64,000 nucleotides of DNA from Streptomyces cyaneofuscatus (GCF_000718135.1 NZ_JOEM01000009.1:248001-312000), one strand, 5' to 3'. Shown: positions 1 through 8,938, counted from the first letter of the stretch. A program made the numbers and translations. The notes: a model not told the origin generated them from the sequence alone.

Positions 1-345
1 GTACGCCGTCGAGCGCTCGCTCGGCACCGCGACCGTCCGGCCGGTCAGGTCGAGGCCCAGCTCCTTGGTGAGGACGAGCGGACCGCAGCCCCGGCCCAGC
101 GCCCCGCCGCACGGCAGGAGCGCGTACTCGTCCAGGACCCAGGGCAGGACCGCGTACGACACCTTCAGGACGTCCAGCTCGCCGCGCTCGGCCATGCCGT
201 TGGTGATGTCGATGTCCGCGAAGGTCACGGCCGGCGCGGGCGCGCCGGGCACCCGGCCGTGGGCCCAGGCGTCGAAGACGAACGTGTCGTTGGGGCAGGG
301 CGAGAAGGCGATCTCGATCGGGCCCGGGTGTGCGTCAGTGGTCAT
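1..345 (-). CDS. mqnD: 1,4-dihydroxy-6-naphthoate synthase MqnD, N-terminal part (cut by window edge)
   Basis: The first 115 codons of a minus-strand gene that runs off the left edge. The product begins with a short polar stretch and then SPCPNDTFVFDAW, TFADIDITNGMA and LLPCGGALGRGCGP, which are hallmarks of the MqnA/MqnD fold. MqnD converts cyclic dehypoxanthine futalosine to 1,4-dihydroxy-6-naphthoate in the futalosine route to menaquinone. The ATG at 343-345 overlaps the last 11 bases of mqnB upstream, so the two are translationally coupled. MqnA is related, but the adjacency to mqnB and the SPCPNDTF start fit MqnD better. Confidence 0.93.
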   Translation of the reverse strand, partial: MTTDAHPGPIEIAFSPCPNDTFVFDAWAHGRVPGAPAPAVTFADIDITNGMAERGELDVLKVSYAVLPWVLDEYALLPCGGALGRGCGPLVLTKELGLDLTGRTVAVPSERSTAY

Positions 346-1039
346 GCCGGTTCCAACCTTCCAGTACGGGTGCGCTCTTCCCGAACGCCTCCGTGAGCGC
401 GGCCAGCGCGTCGCCGATGCGCCAGGCGTCCCGGTCGCGGGGGCCGACGGTGTTCGAGACGGCGCGCAGCTCCAGGACGGGCACGCCGGCCCGCTCGGCC
501 GCCTCCGCCACCCCGAACCCCTCCATCGCCTCGGCCAGCGCACCCGGGTGCGCGGCGAGCAGGGCGGCGGTGCGGGCGGCGGTGCCGGTGACGGTGGAGA
601 CGGTGAGGACGGGGCCGGGGGCGGCGCCGGTGGCCGCCGCCACCTCCCGTACGAGCGCGGGCGGGGGGACGAAGCGGTCCCGGCCGAAGCCGAGCGCGGT
701 GACGGGCAGGAAGCCGTCCGGGGTCTCGGCGCCCAGATCGGCCGCGACGATGTCGCTCGCCACGACGAGGGAGCCGAGGGGGGCGGCGGGGGCGAACCCG
801 CCGCCGATCCCGGCGGAGATGACGAGTCCGTACGGGTGTGGAGCCGAGGCCGAGGACGCCAGGGCGAACGCTGCCGCCGCGGCAGCGGCCGCCGGGCCCG
901 CGCCGCCCGCCAGGACGTCGAACGCCCCGCAGCGGTGCAGCTCCGCCCCGGGCACGGCGAGGACCTCCGGCGTACCCCCGAACGCACGCGTGACCGCGTC
1001 CCGTTCCACCGGGACAGCGGTCACGACGAGCACACGCAC
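335..1039 (-). CDS. mqnB: Futalosine hydrolase MqnB
   Basis: 234 residues, the normal size for this nucleosidase family. It starts MRVLVVTAVPVERDAV, the typical beta-strand start of the purine nucleoside phosphorylase/MTA-SAH nucleosidase fold. Further on it has GLVISAGIGGGF, the active-site glycine segment, and EAMEGFGVAEAAERAGVPVLELRAVSN with the substrate-binding Glu and the catalytic-side Asn of the family. It removes hypoxanthine from futalosine to give dehypoxanthine futalosine. It is the first gene of the mqnB-mqnD pair and overlaps mqnD by 11 bases. The pathway is the usual menaquinone route in Streptomyces. Confidence 0.93.
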   Translation of the reverse strand: MRVLVVTAVPVERDAVTRAFGGTPEVLAVPGAELHRCGAFDVLAGGAGPAAAAAAAAFALASSASAPHPYGLVISAGIGGGFAPAAPLGSLVVASDIVAADLGAETPDGFLPVTALGFGRDRFVPPPALVREVAAATGAAPGPVLTVSTVTGTAARTAALLAAHPGALAEAMEGFGVAEAAERAGVPVLELRAVSNTVGPRDRDAWRIGDALAALTEAFGKSAPVLEGWNRHDH

Positions 1040-1099
1040 AGGGAGAGCCTCAGGGCCTCAGGAGGGACGGAAAGGGGACGTCGGTCAGGACGTCGGCGG

Positions 1100-1579
1100 T
1101 CAGGACGTCTTCTTGAGCTCGAACTGCCAGATGCCGGTGAGCTTCTTGCCGTTGGTCTCCACGATGGAGACGTTCGTCTTGGTGGCGGGCTCGCCCGTCT
1201 GGCTGGCGAAGAAGGCGCTGCCGGGGATCGTCCGGTACGTCTTCTTGAACGGCTCCTGCTCGGCCTGCTGGCCGTTGATGAAGAGCGTCCAGCCCTTCTC
1301 GGCGATCTCGGGGTCGACGCCGAAGCGGACCTTGTCGTCCATCGCGACCTCAAGGGTCTTCTCGGGCTTCTTGTTGAGGCAGCCCTGGATCAGCGACTCC
1401 TTGATCGCCTCACCGTCGTTGTAGCAGGCCGCCTCGGAGTTCACCGAGGTCGTGCCGACCGTCACGGTGGCGAGCGGCGTCGGCTTGTCGCAGGCGGACA
1501 GGACAAGGAGTCCCGCGGACACGGCACCAAGAGCGACGCCGATTCGACGGCCCTTACCGGAGAAGAACGCAACGGTCAT
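1100..1579 (-). CDS. Putative lipoprotein, DUF2771-like
   Basis: 159 residues with an N-terminal basic stretch, a hydrophobic segment (about residues 13-29) and a lipobox LSAC with Cys30, so it should be an acylated, membrane-anchored extracytoplasmic protein. The mature part has two further cysteines (ACYNDG and QGCLNKK) that could form a disulfide, and a beta-rich tail ending WQFELKKTS. The pattern and the location beside mqnB match the DUF2771 family seen in Streptomyces; no function is known to me. It lies 60 bases upstream of mqnB on the same strand and could share its transcript. Confidence 0.72.
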   Translation of the reverse strand: MTVAFFSGKGRRIGVALGAVSAGLLVLSACDKPTPLATVTVGTTSVNSEAACYNDGEAIKESLIQGCLNKKPEKTLEVAMDDKVRFGVDPEIAEKGWTLFINGQQAEQEPFKKTYRTIPGSAFFASQTGEPATKTNVSIVETNGKKLTGIWQFELKKTS

Positions 1580-1606
1580 GGGCCGAAGGCTATCGGTCGC
1601 CTCCGC

Positions 1607-3061
1607 TCACGCCACGCGGGGGTGCGGCGTGCCGCGCCGTGCGGCGCCCAGGAGACCCCGTACGGACGTGGCCGCGCCGAGGGCGAGGATGCCCGCGGCG
1701 ACCGACATGCCGAGCACCGCGTTGAGCGGCAGCGCGATCCCGATGCCGCCGCCGACCACCCACGCCATCTGGAGCAACGTCTCGGACCGGGCGAAGGCGG
1801 AGGTGCGGACCTCCTCGGGGACGTCCCGCTGGATCATCGCGTCCAGCGACAGCTTGGACAGGGCCTGGGTGAACCCGGCGACCGCGCCGAGCGCGGCGAC
1901 CGCCGCCGTGGAGAAGAAGACCGCGGCGAGGACCGCCGTGCCCAGGGCGAGCCCCAGCACCGTCGCGATGATCACCTCGGGCCCGCGCGCCCGGAGCCAC
2001 GCGCCCACCGCCGTACCGCAGGCGTTCCCGACCCCGGCCGACACGCCGACGATGGCGAGCGAGACCGCCGCGCTCTGGCCGCCCATCGGGTGCTCGCGCA
2101 GCAGGAACGCCAGGAAGAAGATCAGGAAGCCGGAGAGGGCCCGGTGGGCGGCGTTCGCCTGGAGGCCGTGGAGCACCGACCCGCCGACGGACCGCAGGCC
2201 GGGCGGGCGCTCCTTGGGCGGTTTCTCCCTGTTGCTCCTGCCGCCGTTCCGGCCGCGCTTCGGCTTCGGGGCGGCCGGGCGGCGTACGGGCTCCGGGAGG
2301 TGCGGGAGGTGGGGGTGGTCCTGCGGGTCGATCAGGCGGGCCCGGCGCTCGCCCTTGGCGGAGTCGACCTTCGGCGGCATCGTGAAGGCGAGGAAGGTGC
2401 CCACGATGAAGATCGCGCAGGCGCCGTAGAGCGGCCAGGCGGAGCCGACGGTCTGGAGGCCGGCCCCGATCGGGGCCGCCACCCCCGTGGCGAGGAGCCC
2501 TGCCAGGGTGACCCGGGAGTTGGCTTTGACCAGGGAGAACTTCGGTGGCAGCAGCCGTGGCACGACCGCGCTGCGCACCACCCCGTACGCCTTCGATGAG
2601 ACCAGCACCCCCAGCGCCGCCGGGTACAGCTCCAGCCCGCCCGTGGCGACCGCGCCCGACATGGTGATGGCCAGCAGCGCGCGGGCCAGCATCGCGCCCG
2701 CCATCGCGGCCCGGCGGCCGTGCGGCAGCCGGTCCAGCAGCGGGCCGATCACCGGGGCTAGGAGGGTGAAGGGGGCCATGGTGATCGCGAGGTAGAGCGC
2801 GACCCGCCCGCGCGCCTCGTCCGTCGGGACGGAGAAGAAGACCGTGGAGGCGAGGGCGACGGTGATCATGACGTCACCCGCGCCGTTCACCGCGTGCAGC
2901 TCGATGAGTTTGCCGAGGCCGGATTCCCCGGCTCCGTGGGCGTGCGTCGCCTTGCGGATTCCGCGCGCCGCACCGGTGAACGGGGAGCGCAGGGCACGAC
3001 CCGTCGCCCGTCCCGCCCTGCGGAGCGGGCCGGGACCGTCGTGCGACCTGGCGGCAGTCAC
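1607..3061 (-). CDS. MFS transporter, 12-helix type
   Basis: 484 residues from the GTG at 3059-3061 (VTAARSHDGPGP). The open frame continues far upstream without a stop, but that extension has arginine/proline-rich shadow composition, so the GTG is preferred. There are two bundles of hydrophobic helices separated by a long basic cytoplasmic loop containing KPKRGRNGGR. An 'RLPHGRR' motif follows the second helix as in the MFS loop 2-3 signature. Substrate unknown; the overall look is of a drug-efflux type MFS protein. It is 27 bases upstream of the lipoprotein gene on the same strand. Confidence 0.8.
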   Translation of the reverse strand: MTAARSHDGPGPLRRAGRATGRALRSPFTGAARGIRKATHAHGAGESGLGKLIELHAVNGAGDVMITVALASTVFFSVPTDEARGRVALYLAITMAPFTLLAPVIGPLLDRLPHGRRAAMAGAMLARALLAITMSGAVATGGLELYPAALGVLVSSKAYGVVRSAVVPRLLPPKFSLVKANSRVTLAGLLATGVAAPIGAGLQTVGSAWPLYGACAIFIVGTFLAFTMPPKVDSAKGERRARLIDPQDHPHLPHLPEPVRRPAAPKPKRGRNGGRSNREKPPKERPPGLRSVGGSVLHGLQANAAHRALSGFLIFFLAFLLREHPMGGQSAAVSLAIVGVSAGVGNACGTAVGAWLRARGPEVIIATVLGLALGTAVLAAVFFSTAAVAALGAVAGFTQALSKLSLDAMIQRDVPEEVRTSAFARSETLLQMAWVVGGGIGIALPLNAVLGMSVAAGILALGAATSVRGLLGAARRGTPHPRVA

Positions 3062-3490
3062 CCCGTCATAGTGCCCCAACCCTGGCCGGTATGAACGGTG
3101 ATCGGCTGCGGACGCGCGCGTGACGCCCTGTCGGACCAGCGGGGGAGGGCTGGCGCGCGTGCGGGGCCGGGCGGGGTCGCGCAAGCCCTTCGGGGCGGGT
3201 GTGGCCGGATATCGGAGAGACGGATACGGCACGTTTGGGACGGGCAGGTGGGCGCGGAGCGGCGGAGAGGGTAGCGTGCGTAACGCGCCACCGGCGGTTG
3301 TTCTTGGCCGCGCGCCTCTCCGCGATCCCGCAGAATGGGTGGCAGAAGGCGCGCCCGAGGCAGGCACAACGGGTGTGGACGTCGACGCGGCCCCCAGGTC
3401 CGCTCCGCCCGCAGCTGTCTGGCCGAAAACGGCAATCGTGCAGCAGCTGGCGCGCTCGTGAGACTGGCGTATGGAGAGAAGCGAAGACCT
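3062..3490. other. Divergent intergenic region, 429 bp
   Basis: Region between the leftward MFS gene and the rightward DUF3027 gene. It must hold both promoters. Open frames crossing it are low-complexity shadows. I see no convincing RNA gene, terminator or repeat. Confidence 0.4.
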
Positions 3491-4426
3491 GTGAGTGCTG
3501 CGACGACGCGAAGCCGTACGGCCCGTACCGCCCGTACCCCCGTTCCCGACCGCCTGTGCGCCGAGGCGGTCGACCTCGCGCGCGCGGCGGCGGAGGAAGC
3601 CGCCGCGCCCGGCGTGGTCGGCGAGCATGTCGGCGTGGTCTCCGAGGGGGACCGCGTCGTCACGCATTACTTCGAGGCCAAGGAGCCCGGCTACCGGGGC
3701 TGGCGCTGGGCGGTGACCGTGGCGCGGGCCTCCCGCGCGAAGAACGTCACCCTGGACGAAACGGTGCTGCTGCCGGGGGCCGACGCGCTCCTGGCGCCGG
3801 AGTGGGTGCCGTGGAGCGAGCGGCTCCGCCCGGGGGACCTGGGCCCCGGCGACCTGCTGCCCACGGAGGCGGAGGACCCGCGGCTGGAGCCCGGCTGGAC
3901 GGGCGAGGACGAGCCGCCGCCGAACTCGATCGTCTCCGATGAGCTGGCCGAGCTCGTCGACGCGGAGGACGCGGAGCTGACGGACCGGCCGGTGGCGATC
4001 AGCCGCGGCTCCATCGCCGCGGTCGCCGACGAGCTGGGTACGCGGCGGGCGCGGGTGCTGTCGCGGTACGGGCTGTACGAGGCGGCCGACCGCTGGGACG
4101 AGGCGTTCGGCCCGAAGACCCCGATGGCGCAGGCGGCGCCGGCGACGTGTGTGAGCTGTGCGTTCCTGATCCCGATGGCGGGGTCGCTGAAGCAGGCGTT
4201 CGGGGTGTGCGCGAACGAGATCAGCCCGGCGGACGGGCATGTGGTGTCGCTGGCGTACGGGTGCGGGGGGCACTCGGAGGCGGCCGTGATGCCGGCGCCC
4301 GTGCGGCCGGCGGCGCATGCGCTGGACACGATGCGGGTGGACGAGTACGCGCTCCGCCCCGCGCGCGACGGCGGCTCGGTCCCGTCCGAGGCCGACGGCG
4401 CGTCGGAGGACCTGGGCCACTCGTAG
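3491..4426 (+). CDS. DUF3027 family protein
   Basis: 311 residues from GTG 3491, preceded by a purine-rich AGCGAAGAC stretch. The family is recognised from the conserved blocks VTHYFEAKEPGYRGWRWAV, LLPTEAEDPRLEPGW, LGTRRARVLSRYGL, ATCVSCAFLIPMAGSLKQAFGVC and DGHVVSLAYGCGGHSEA. The CVSC and later Cys residues could form a metal site or disulfides. Function is unknown; the protein is conserved in actinobacteria and looks cytoplasmic. The gene stands alone on its strand, upstream of a repeat cluster. Confidence 0.88.
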   Translation: MSAATTRSRTARTARTPVPDRLCAEAVDLARAAAEEAAAPGVVGEHVGVVSEGDRVVTHYFEAKEPGYRGWRWAVTVARASRAKNVTLDETVLLPGADALLAPEWVPWSERLRPGDLGPGDLLPTEAEDPRLEPGWTGEDEPPPNSIVSDELAELVDAEDAELTDRPVAISRGSIAAVADELGTRRARVLSRYGLYEAADRWDEAFGPKTPMAQAAPATCVSCAFLIPMAGSLKQAFGVCANEISPADGHVVSLAYGCGGHSEAAVMPAPVRPAAHALDTMRVDEYALRPARDGGSVPSEADGASEDLGHS

Positions 4427-4438
4427 GGCGCCCCGTTC

Positions 4439-4620
4439 AGCCCGTCCGGCGTTTGAGGACGGAACCGTCGATGGGTGTCGGATGCCTCTGCGGGGGTGCT
4501 GGGCCCCAGGGCCCTTGATCGCGTGACGCCCACCCAGCCAAGGGTTCCGTCCTCAAACGCCGGACGGGCTTGGGTGGGCAGGGGTGGGCTCGGGTTCCGT
4601 CCTCGAACGCCGGACGGGCT
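4439..4620. repeat. Three copies of a 28-bp REP-like palindromic-unit repeat
   Basis: Copy 1 (4439-4466) reads with core GTCCGGCGTTTGAGGAC. Copy 2 (4543-4570) is its perfect 28-bp reverse complement. Copy 3 (4593-4620) is in the orientation of copy 2 with one base changed (CTCGAAC for CTCAAAC). Copies 2 and 3 are each followed by TTGGGTGGG. The 307 bp between DUF3027 and the sacsin-like gene contain little else. From memory, this core occurs in intergenic regions of many Streptomyces chromosomes; the inverted copies 1 and 2 can pair in RNA and may end transcription of the DUF3027 gene. Confidence 0.85.
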
Positions 4621-4733
4621 TGGGTGGGCCCCGCACGGGTTGGGGGCCCGGGCCGGGTGCACGGTACCTTCGGGCGCACACTGGGCGGCAGGGACAGGCC
4701 CAGCCACCACCCACGGCGGACGGAGTCGACAGC

Positions 4734-7700
4734 GTGAGCATGAATGCGACCGAGGGGGCCGATCCGTTCGGGACGGCACGGCTGCGGCGCGGCGTGCTCG
4801 ACGCCTGGGGCGCCGGCCCCGCCCGCTTCCGGGAGGACGCCAACGCCGAGGAGGACCTCGCCCTCGGCGGCTACCGCGACCGCCTCGTCGTCGAGCTGGC
4901 CCAGAACGCCGCCGACGCCGCCGCCCGCGCCGACGTCCCCGGCAGGCTCCGCCTCACCCTGCACCCCGCCGCCCCCGGCGACCCCGACGGACGCTGCGTC
5001 CTGGCCGCCGCCAACACCGGCGCCCCCCTGGACGCCACCGGCGTCGAGTCCCTCTCCACCCTCCGCGCCTCCGCCAAGCGCGAGGGCCACGAGTCCGCCG
5101 TGGGCCGGTTCGGCGTCGGGTTCGCCGCCGTCCTCGCGGTCAGCGACGAGCCCGCCGTGCTCGGCCGCCACGGAGGCGTCCGCTGGTCCCTGGCCGAGGC
5201 CCGGGAGCTGGCCCGGAACGCGGCCGTCGGCTCCCCCGGCCTCGGCGACGAGCTGCGCCGCCGCGACGGCCACGTACCGCTCCTGCGCCTCCCGCTGCCC
5301 GCCGAGGGAACGGCCCCCGACGGGTACGACACCGTCGTGGTGCTGCCGCTGCGCGACGGCACCGCCGAGGATCTGGCCGCCCGGCTGCTGGCCGCGGTGG
5401 ACGACGCGCTGCTCCTCACCCTGCCCGGGCTGTCCGAGGTCGTCATCGAGACCCCGGACGGGGTACGGACCCTGAGCCGCTCGGCCCACGGCCCGTACAC
5501 GCACATCGACGACTCCGCGCACGGCCTGAACCGCTGGCGCACCGTCTTCCACCACGGCCCGGTCGAGCCCGCGCTCCTCGCCGACCGCCCGGTCGAGGAG
5601 CGCCTGCGCCCCCACTGGTCGGTCACCTGGGCGGTCCCGGTGGACGAGTCCGGGGCCCCGCTCCAGCCCCGTACGGCCCCGGTCGTCCACGCCCCCACCC
5701 CCACCGACGAGCCCCTCGGCATCCCCGCCCTCCTCATCGCCTCCCTCCCCCTGGACACCGCCCGCAGGCACCCCGCGCCCGGGCCGCTCACGGACTTCCT
5801 GGTGGAGCGGGCGGCCGATGCGTACGCCGAGCTGCTGGGCACCTGGCAGCCCGTGTCGACCGGCACCATCGACCTGGTCCCCGGCCCGCTCGGCAAGGGC
5901 GGCCTCGACGGGGCCCTGCGCGGCGCGATCCTGGCCCGGCTGCCCCGGGTCGCGTTCCTGGAGCCCGCCGCACCCCGGGACCCCGAGGCCGAGCCGCGCT
6001 GGGCGGACGACTGGGACCGGGACCGTACGGACGGGAGCACCGCCACCACCGCCCTCCGCCCCGTCGAGGCCGAGGTCGTCGAAGGCGTCGGGGCCGAGAC
6101 CGTACGGGTCCTCGCCGAGGTGCTGCCCTGTCTGCTGCCCGCAGGCCTGGAGCGCCGCCCCGAGCTCCGCACCCTCGGCGTCGCCCGCGTCCCGCTGACC
6201 GAGGCCATCGACCGCCTCGCCGGTCTGGAGCGCGACCCCGCCTGGTGGCACCGCCTCTACGACAGCCTCGCGGGCATCGACCCCGACCGCCTCACCGGCC
6301 TCCCCGTCCCGCTCGCCGGTGACCCGGAGGACGAGCAGGCGGGCCGCCCGCCGCGCACCACCATCGGCCCCCGCCAAGTGCTGCTGCCCCTCCCGGACGC
6401 CCTCACCGGCCCTGTTCTCGCCCGCCTCTCCCGGCTCGGCCTCAAGGTCGCCCACCCGGACGCCGCCCACCCGCTCCTGGAGAAGCTCGGCGCCCTGCCC
6501 GCCACGCCCCGCGCCGTGCTGACGACCCCCCAAGTGCGGGCGGCGGTCGCCGGATCGCTGGACGCGGGGGAGATCTGGGACGAGGACGCACTCGACGGCG
6601 ACGAGCTGGCGGAGACGGTCCTCACCCTCGTACGCGACGCCGAACTCGCCCCCGGCGACGAGCCCTGGCTCGGCGCGCTCGCCCTCCCCGACGAGGAGGG
6701 TGAGCCCGCCCCCGCCGGTGAACTCGTCCTCCCCGGCAGCCCGTTCGCGCAGATCATGCGGGAGGGGGAGCTGGCTCTCGTGGACGAGGAACTGGCCGAG
6801 CGCTGGGGTGAAGCGCCCCTCACCGCCTGCGGGGTGCTCGCCACCTTCGCCCTCGTCCGGGCCGCCGACGTCGTCCTCGACCCGGACGAACTGGAGCCCC
6901 GCGACAGCGACTTCGCCGAACCCGACGACGCCGGGCTGCTGGACGCCGTCGACGTGTGGTGCGAGGACCTCCTCGACCAGCTGCCCGAGACGCCCGTGCC
7001 GCCGGTCGCCACCGAGATCGTCGCCGTACGGGATCTGGACCTGGTGGACGACGACGCCTGGCCGCAGGCGCTCGCGATGCTGGCGCAGCCGCCGCTGCGG
7101 GACGCGCTGACGCAGCCGGTGCGGGTGCTGCTGCCGGACGGGACGACGCAGTCCGTGCGCCCGTACACCGCGTGGTGGCTGCGCGACCACCCCGTACTGG
7201 ACGGCCGCCGCCCCGCCGGGCTGCGCTCGGCCGGGGGTGACCCGGTCCTGGCCGGGCTGTACGACGCGGTGGACGCCACCGGCTTCGACGACGTCCAGGT
7301 GTTGCGGGCGCTCGGGGTGCGTACCTCGGTCGCCGCGCTCCTGGACGAGCCGGGCGGTGCGGCCGAGCTGCTGGGGCGGCTCGCCGACGAGGACCGGCCC
7401 GTCACCCCCGTACAGCTGCACGCGCTCTACACGGCGCTCGCCGAGCTCGACCCGGAACAGGTCACGTTGCCCGACGAGCTGCGGGCGGTGGTCGACGGGG
7501 ACGTGACCGTGGTCGACGCGGCGGACGCCGTGATCGCGGACGCCCCGGACGTGCTGCCGCTGACGGAGGGGTTGCCGCTGCTCCCCGTGGCCCCGGCCCG
7601 GGCCGCCGAGCTGGCCGAGCTGCTCCAGGTGCGGCGGCTCGGCGAGAGCGTCGAGGCGGGCGTGACGAGCGAGGGCGAGGAGCACCGCGTACCGGAGTCC

Positions 7701-7946
7701 GTCCGCGTCCTGCTCGGCCCCGCCACCCCGGCCACGTACATCGAGCACTCCGAACTCCGCGCGGGCGGCGTCGAGCTGGACTGGCGTCGCACCCGGGACG
7801 GGGTCGTCCACGCGTCCACCCTGGAGGGCGTGGCGGCCGGGCTGGCCTGGGCGGCGGGCCAGTGGCCCCGCCGCTTCGAGGTCGCGGCCCTGCTGGAGGA
7901 TCCGTCGCGTACGGAGGAGCTGGCGCGGGACCGCTGGTTCGATTGA
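4734..7946 (+). CDS. Sacsin/Hsp90-like ATPase domain protein
   Basis: 1,070 residues from GTG 4734, which has GGAG 8 bases upstream; the ATG at 4740 is 6 bases further and less well spaced. The N-terminal domain is a GHKL ATPase: the N-box ELAQNAADAAARA (E54, N58), an ANTGAP motif (93-98, where Hsp90 has DNG) and the glycine lid VGRFGVGF (123-130). This arrangement is that of the sacsin N-terminal ATPase-like domain. The remaining 850 residues are acidic, Leu/Asp rich and unassigned. Such large actinobacterial GHKL proteins are annotated as Hsp90-like chaperones, but no activity is known. It is cytoplasmic, and monocistronic by position. Confidence 0.85.
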   Translation: MSMNATEGADPFGTARLRRGVLDAWGAGPARFREDANAEEDLALGGYRDRLVVELAQNAADAAARADVPGRLRLTLHPAAPGDPDGRCVLAAANTGAPLDATGVESLSTLRASAKREGHESAVGRFGVGFAAVLAVSDEPAVLGRHGGVRWSLAEARELARNAAVGSPGLGDELRRRDGHVPLLRLPLPAEGTAPDGYDTVVVLPLRDGTAEDLAARLLAAVDDALLLTLPGLSEVVIETPDGVRTLSRSAHGPYTHIDDSAHGLNRWRTVFHHGPVEPALLADRPVEERLRPHWSVTWAVPVDESGAPLQPRTAPVVHAPTPTDEPLGIPALLIASLPLDTARRHPAPGPLTDFLVERAADAYAELLGTWQPVSTGTIDLVPGPLGKGGLDGALRGAILARLPRVAFLEPAAPRDPEAEPRWADDWDRDRTDGSTATTALRPVEAEVVEGVGAETVRVLAEVLPCLLPAGLERRPELRTLGVARVPLTEAIDRLAGLERDPAWWHRLYDSLAGIDPDRLTGLPVPLAGDPEDEQAGRPPRTTIGPRQVLLPLPDALTGPVLARLSRLGLKVAHPDAAHPLLEKLGALPATPRAVLTTPQVRAAVAGSLDAGEIWDEDALDGDELAETVLTLVRDAELAPGDEPWLGALALPDEEGEPAPAGELVLPGSPFAQIMREGELALVDEELAERWGEAPLTACGVLATFALVRAADVVLDPDELEPRDSDFAEPDDAGLLDAVDVWCEDLLDQLPETPVPPVATEIVAVRDLDLVDDDAWPQALAMLAQPPLRDALTQPVRVLLPDGTTQSVRPYTAWWLRDHPVLDGRRPAGLRSAGGDPVLAGLYDAVDATGFDDVQVLRALGVRTSVAALLDEPGGAAELLGRLADEDRPVTPVQLHALYTALAELDPEQVTLPDELRAVVDGDVTVVDAADAVIADAPDVLPLTEGLPLLPVAPARAAELAELLQVRRLGESVEAGVTSEGEEHRVPESVRVLLGPATPATYIEHSELRAGGVELDWRRTRDGVVHASTLEGVAAGLAWAAGQWPRRFEVAALLEDPSRTEELARDRWFD

Positions 7947-8005
7947 GGGGCGTCGACCGAGGGGCGTCGACGGAGAACGCGCCTTCGTGGAATCTTCATG
8001 ATTGT

Positions 8006-8040
8006 GTACAACCCTTCACGTGAGATGCGGGTCTGTTCTG
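8006..8040 (+). promoter_or_regulatory. Bipartite promoter motif shared with the paralogue at 31523
   Basis: GTACAACC at 8006-8013, a 17-nt spacer, then GTCTGTTCTG at 8031-8040, followed by nnGAGnnAA. The same two blocks with the same 17-nt spacer precede the paralogous gene at 31523, and in both cases the second block ends exactly 73 nt before the start codon. Spacing fits -35 and -10 elements of an alternative (ECF-type) sigma factor; this assignment is inference. Confidence 0.65.
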
Positions 8041-8113
8041 TCGAGTGAACAACTGACAGACCGGTCGGGCTCGTTGAGTGCCGCGGGCCGGTCCCGTACT
8101 TCTCGGGGAACAC

Positions 8114-8863
8114 ATGCGCATACGCACCACCGCCGCGACGGCCACCGTTGTCGGCGCCCTGGCCCTGTCCGTCCTGGCCGCCCCCTCCGCGCAGGCGGAC
8201 GGCCGCCACGGGGACATCGCCATCACCAAGGTGACGGTCAACGGCGGCAAGAACGTCGTCATCGGCACCTCCGCGGTGAAGAAGTTCTCCGTCACCGTCC
8301 AGGCCAAGGACAACTCGGGCATCGAGAGCGCCGACATCGCGCTCAAGGGCCCCGCGTTCGGCATCCTGGACACGAGCGACATCAAGTGCTCGGGCAACAC
8401 CTGCACGGCGAAGTTCACCGTCGACCCGAAGGTCGACCTCGCCTACTCGAACGATGTCGCCGGGAACTGGTACGTCGACGCGTGGGTGGACGCCAACGAC
8501 GGCGACTTCGTCTGGACGGAGAAGGCCAAGGCCTTCAAGCTCCAGCGCGCCTCCCGCCTCTCGGTCAACGCGGCTCCCGAGCCCGTGAAGAAGGGCAAGA
8601 CCCTCACGGTCACCGGCAAGCTGGAGCGGGCCAACTGGGAGACGTTCAAGTACCACGGCTACGGCAGCCAGTCCGTGAAGCTCCAGTTCTTGAAGAAGGG
8701 CGCCAAGAGCTGGTCGACGGTCAAGACCGTCAAGGGCAGCTCCACCGGCACCCTGAAGACCACCGTCAAGGCCTCGGCCGACGGTTACTGGCGCTACAGC
8801 TTCGCCGGTACGGCGAGCACCCCGGCGGTCTCGTCCACCGGTGACTTCGTCGACGTGAAGTAG
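8114..8863 (+). CDS. Secreted protein of a two-member family in this window
   Basis: 249 residues. A Sec signal peptide (MRIRTTAATATVVGALALS, cleavage after SAQA near residue 28) is followed by a beta-rich mature protein with a CSGNTCTAKF cysteine pair. The C-terminal 110 residues (PEPVKKGKTLTVTGKL, VKLQFLKKGAKSWSTVKTVK, STGTLKTTVKASADG, WRYSFAGT, TPAVS.TGDFVDVK) are nearly identical to those of the protein encoded at 31523. The tail resembles the Ig-like/bacterial surface 'VTG' repeat domains found in many Streptomyces exported proteins. GGGGAA lies just before the ATG. Function unknown; probably an extracellular matrix or wall-associated protein. Confidence 0.8.
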   Translation: MRIRTTAATATVVGALALSVLAAPSAQADGRHGDIAITKVTVNGGKNVVIGTSAVKKFSVTVQAKDNSGIESADIALKGPAFGILDTSDIKCSGNTCTAKFTVDPKVDLAYSNDVAGNWYVDAWVDANDGDFVWTEKAKAFKLQRASRLSVNAAPEPVKKGKTLTVTGKLERANWETFKYHGYGSQSVKLQFLKKGAKSWSTVKTVKGSSTGTLKTTVKASADGYWRYSFAGTASTPAVSSTGDFVDVK

Positions 8864-8881
8864 TAGGCGAGGAGACACGGA

Positions 8882-8918
8882 GAAGCCCCCGGGAGGTCAT
8901 CGGCCTCCCGGGGGCTTC
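8882..8918. terminator. Bidirectional intrinsic terminator
   Basis: A perfect 15-bp stem (8882-8896 with 8904-8918, GAAGCCCCCGGGAGG) with a 7-nt loop lies 18 bp past the secreted-protein stop and 20 bp from the stop of the converging P-type ATPase. It can serve both genes. Confidence 0.88.
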
Positions 8919-8938
8919 CTGCTTCCTGCGTGCTGCCC

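Noticed and set aside
65..2599. Long open frame on the plus strand across mqnB, lipoprotein and MFS genes
   Set aside because: Arg/Gly-rich shadow composition, antisense to clear genes.
3062..4420. Upstream extension of the MFS gene to about 937 codons
   Set aside because: The added part is antisense to DUF3027 and low-complexity; GTG at 3061 gives a normal MFS start.
4437..7811. 1,124-codon minus-strand frame
   Set aside because: Antisense shadow of the sacsin-like gene, Gly/Arg/Gln-rich without any domain.
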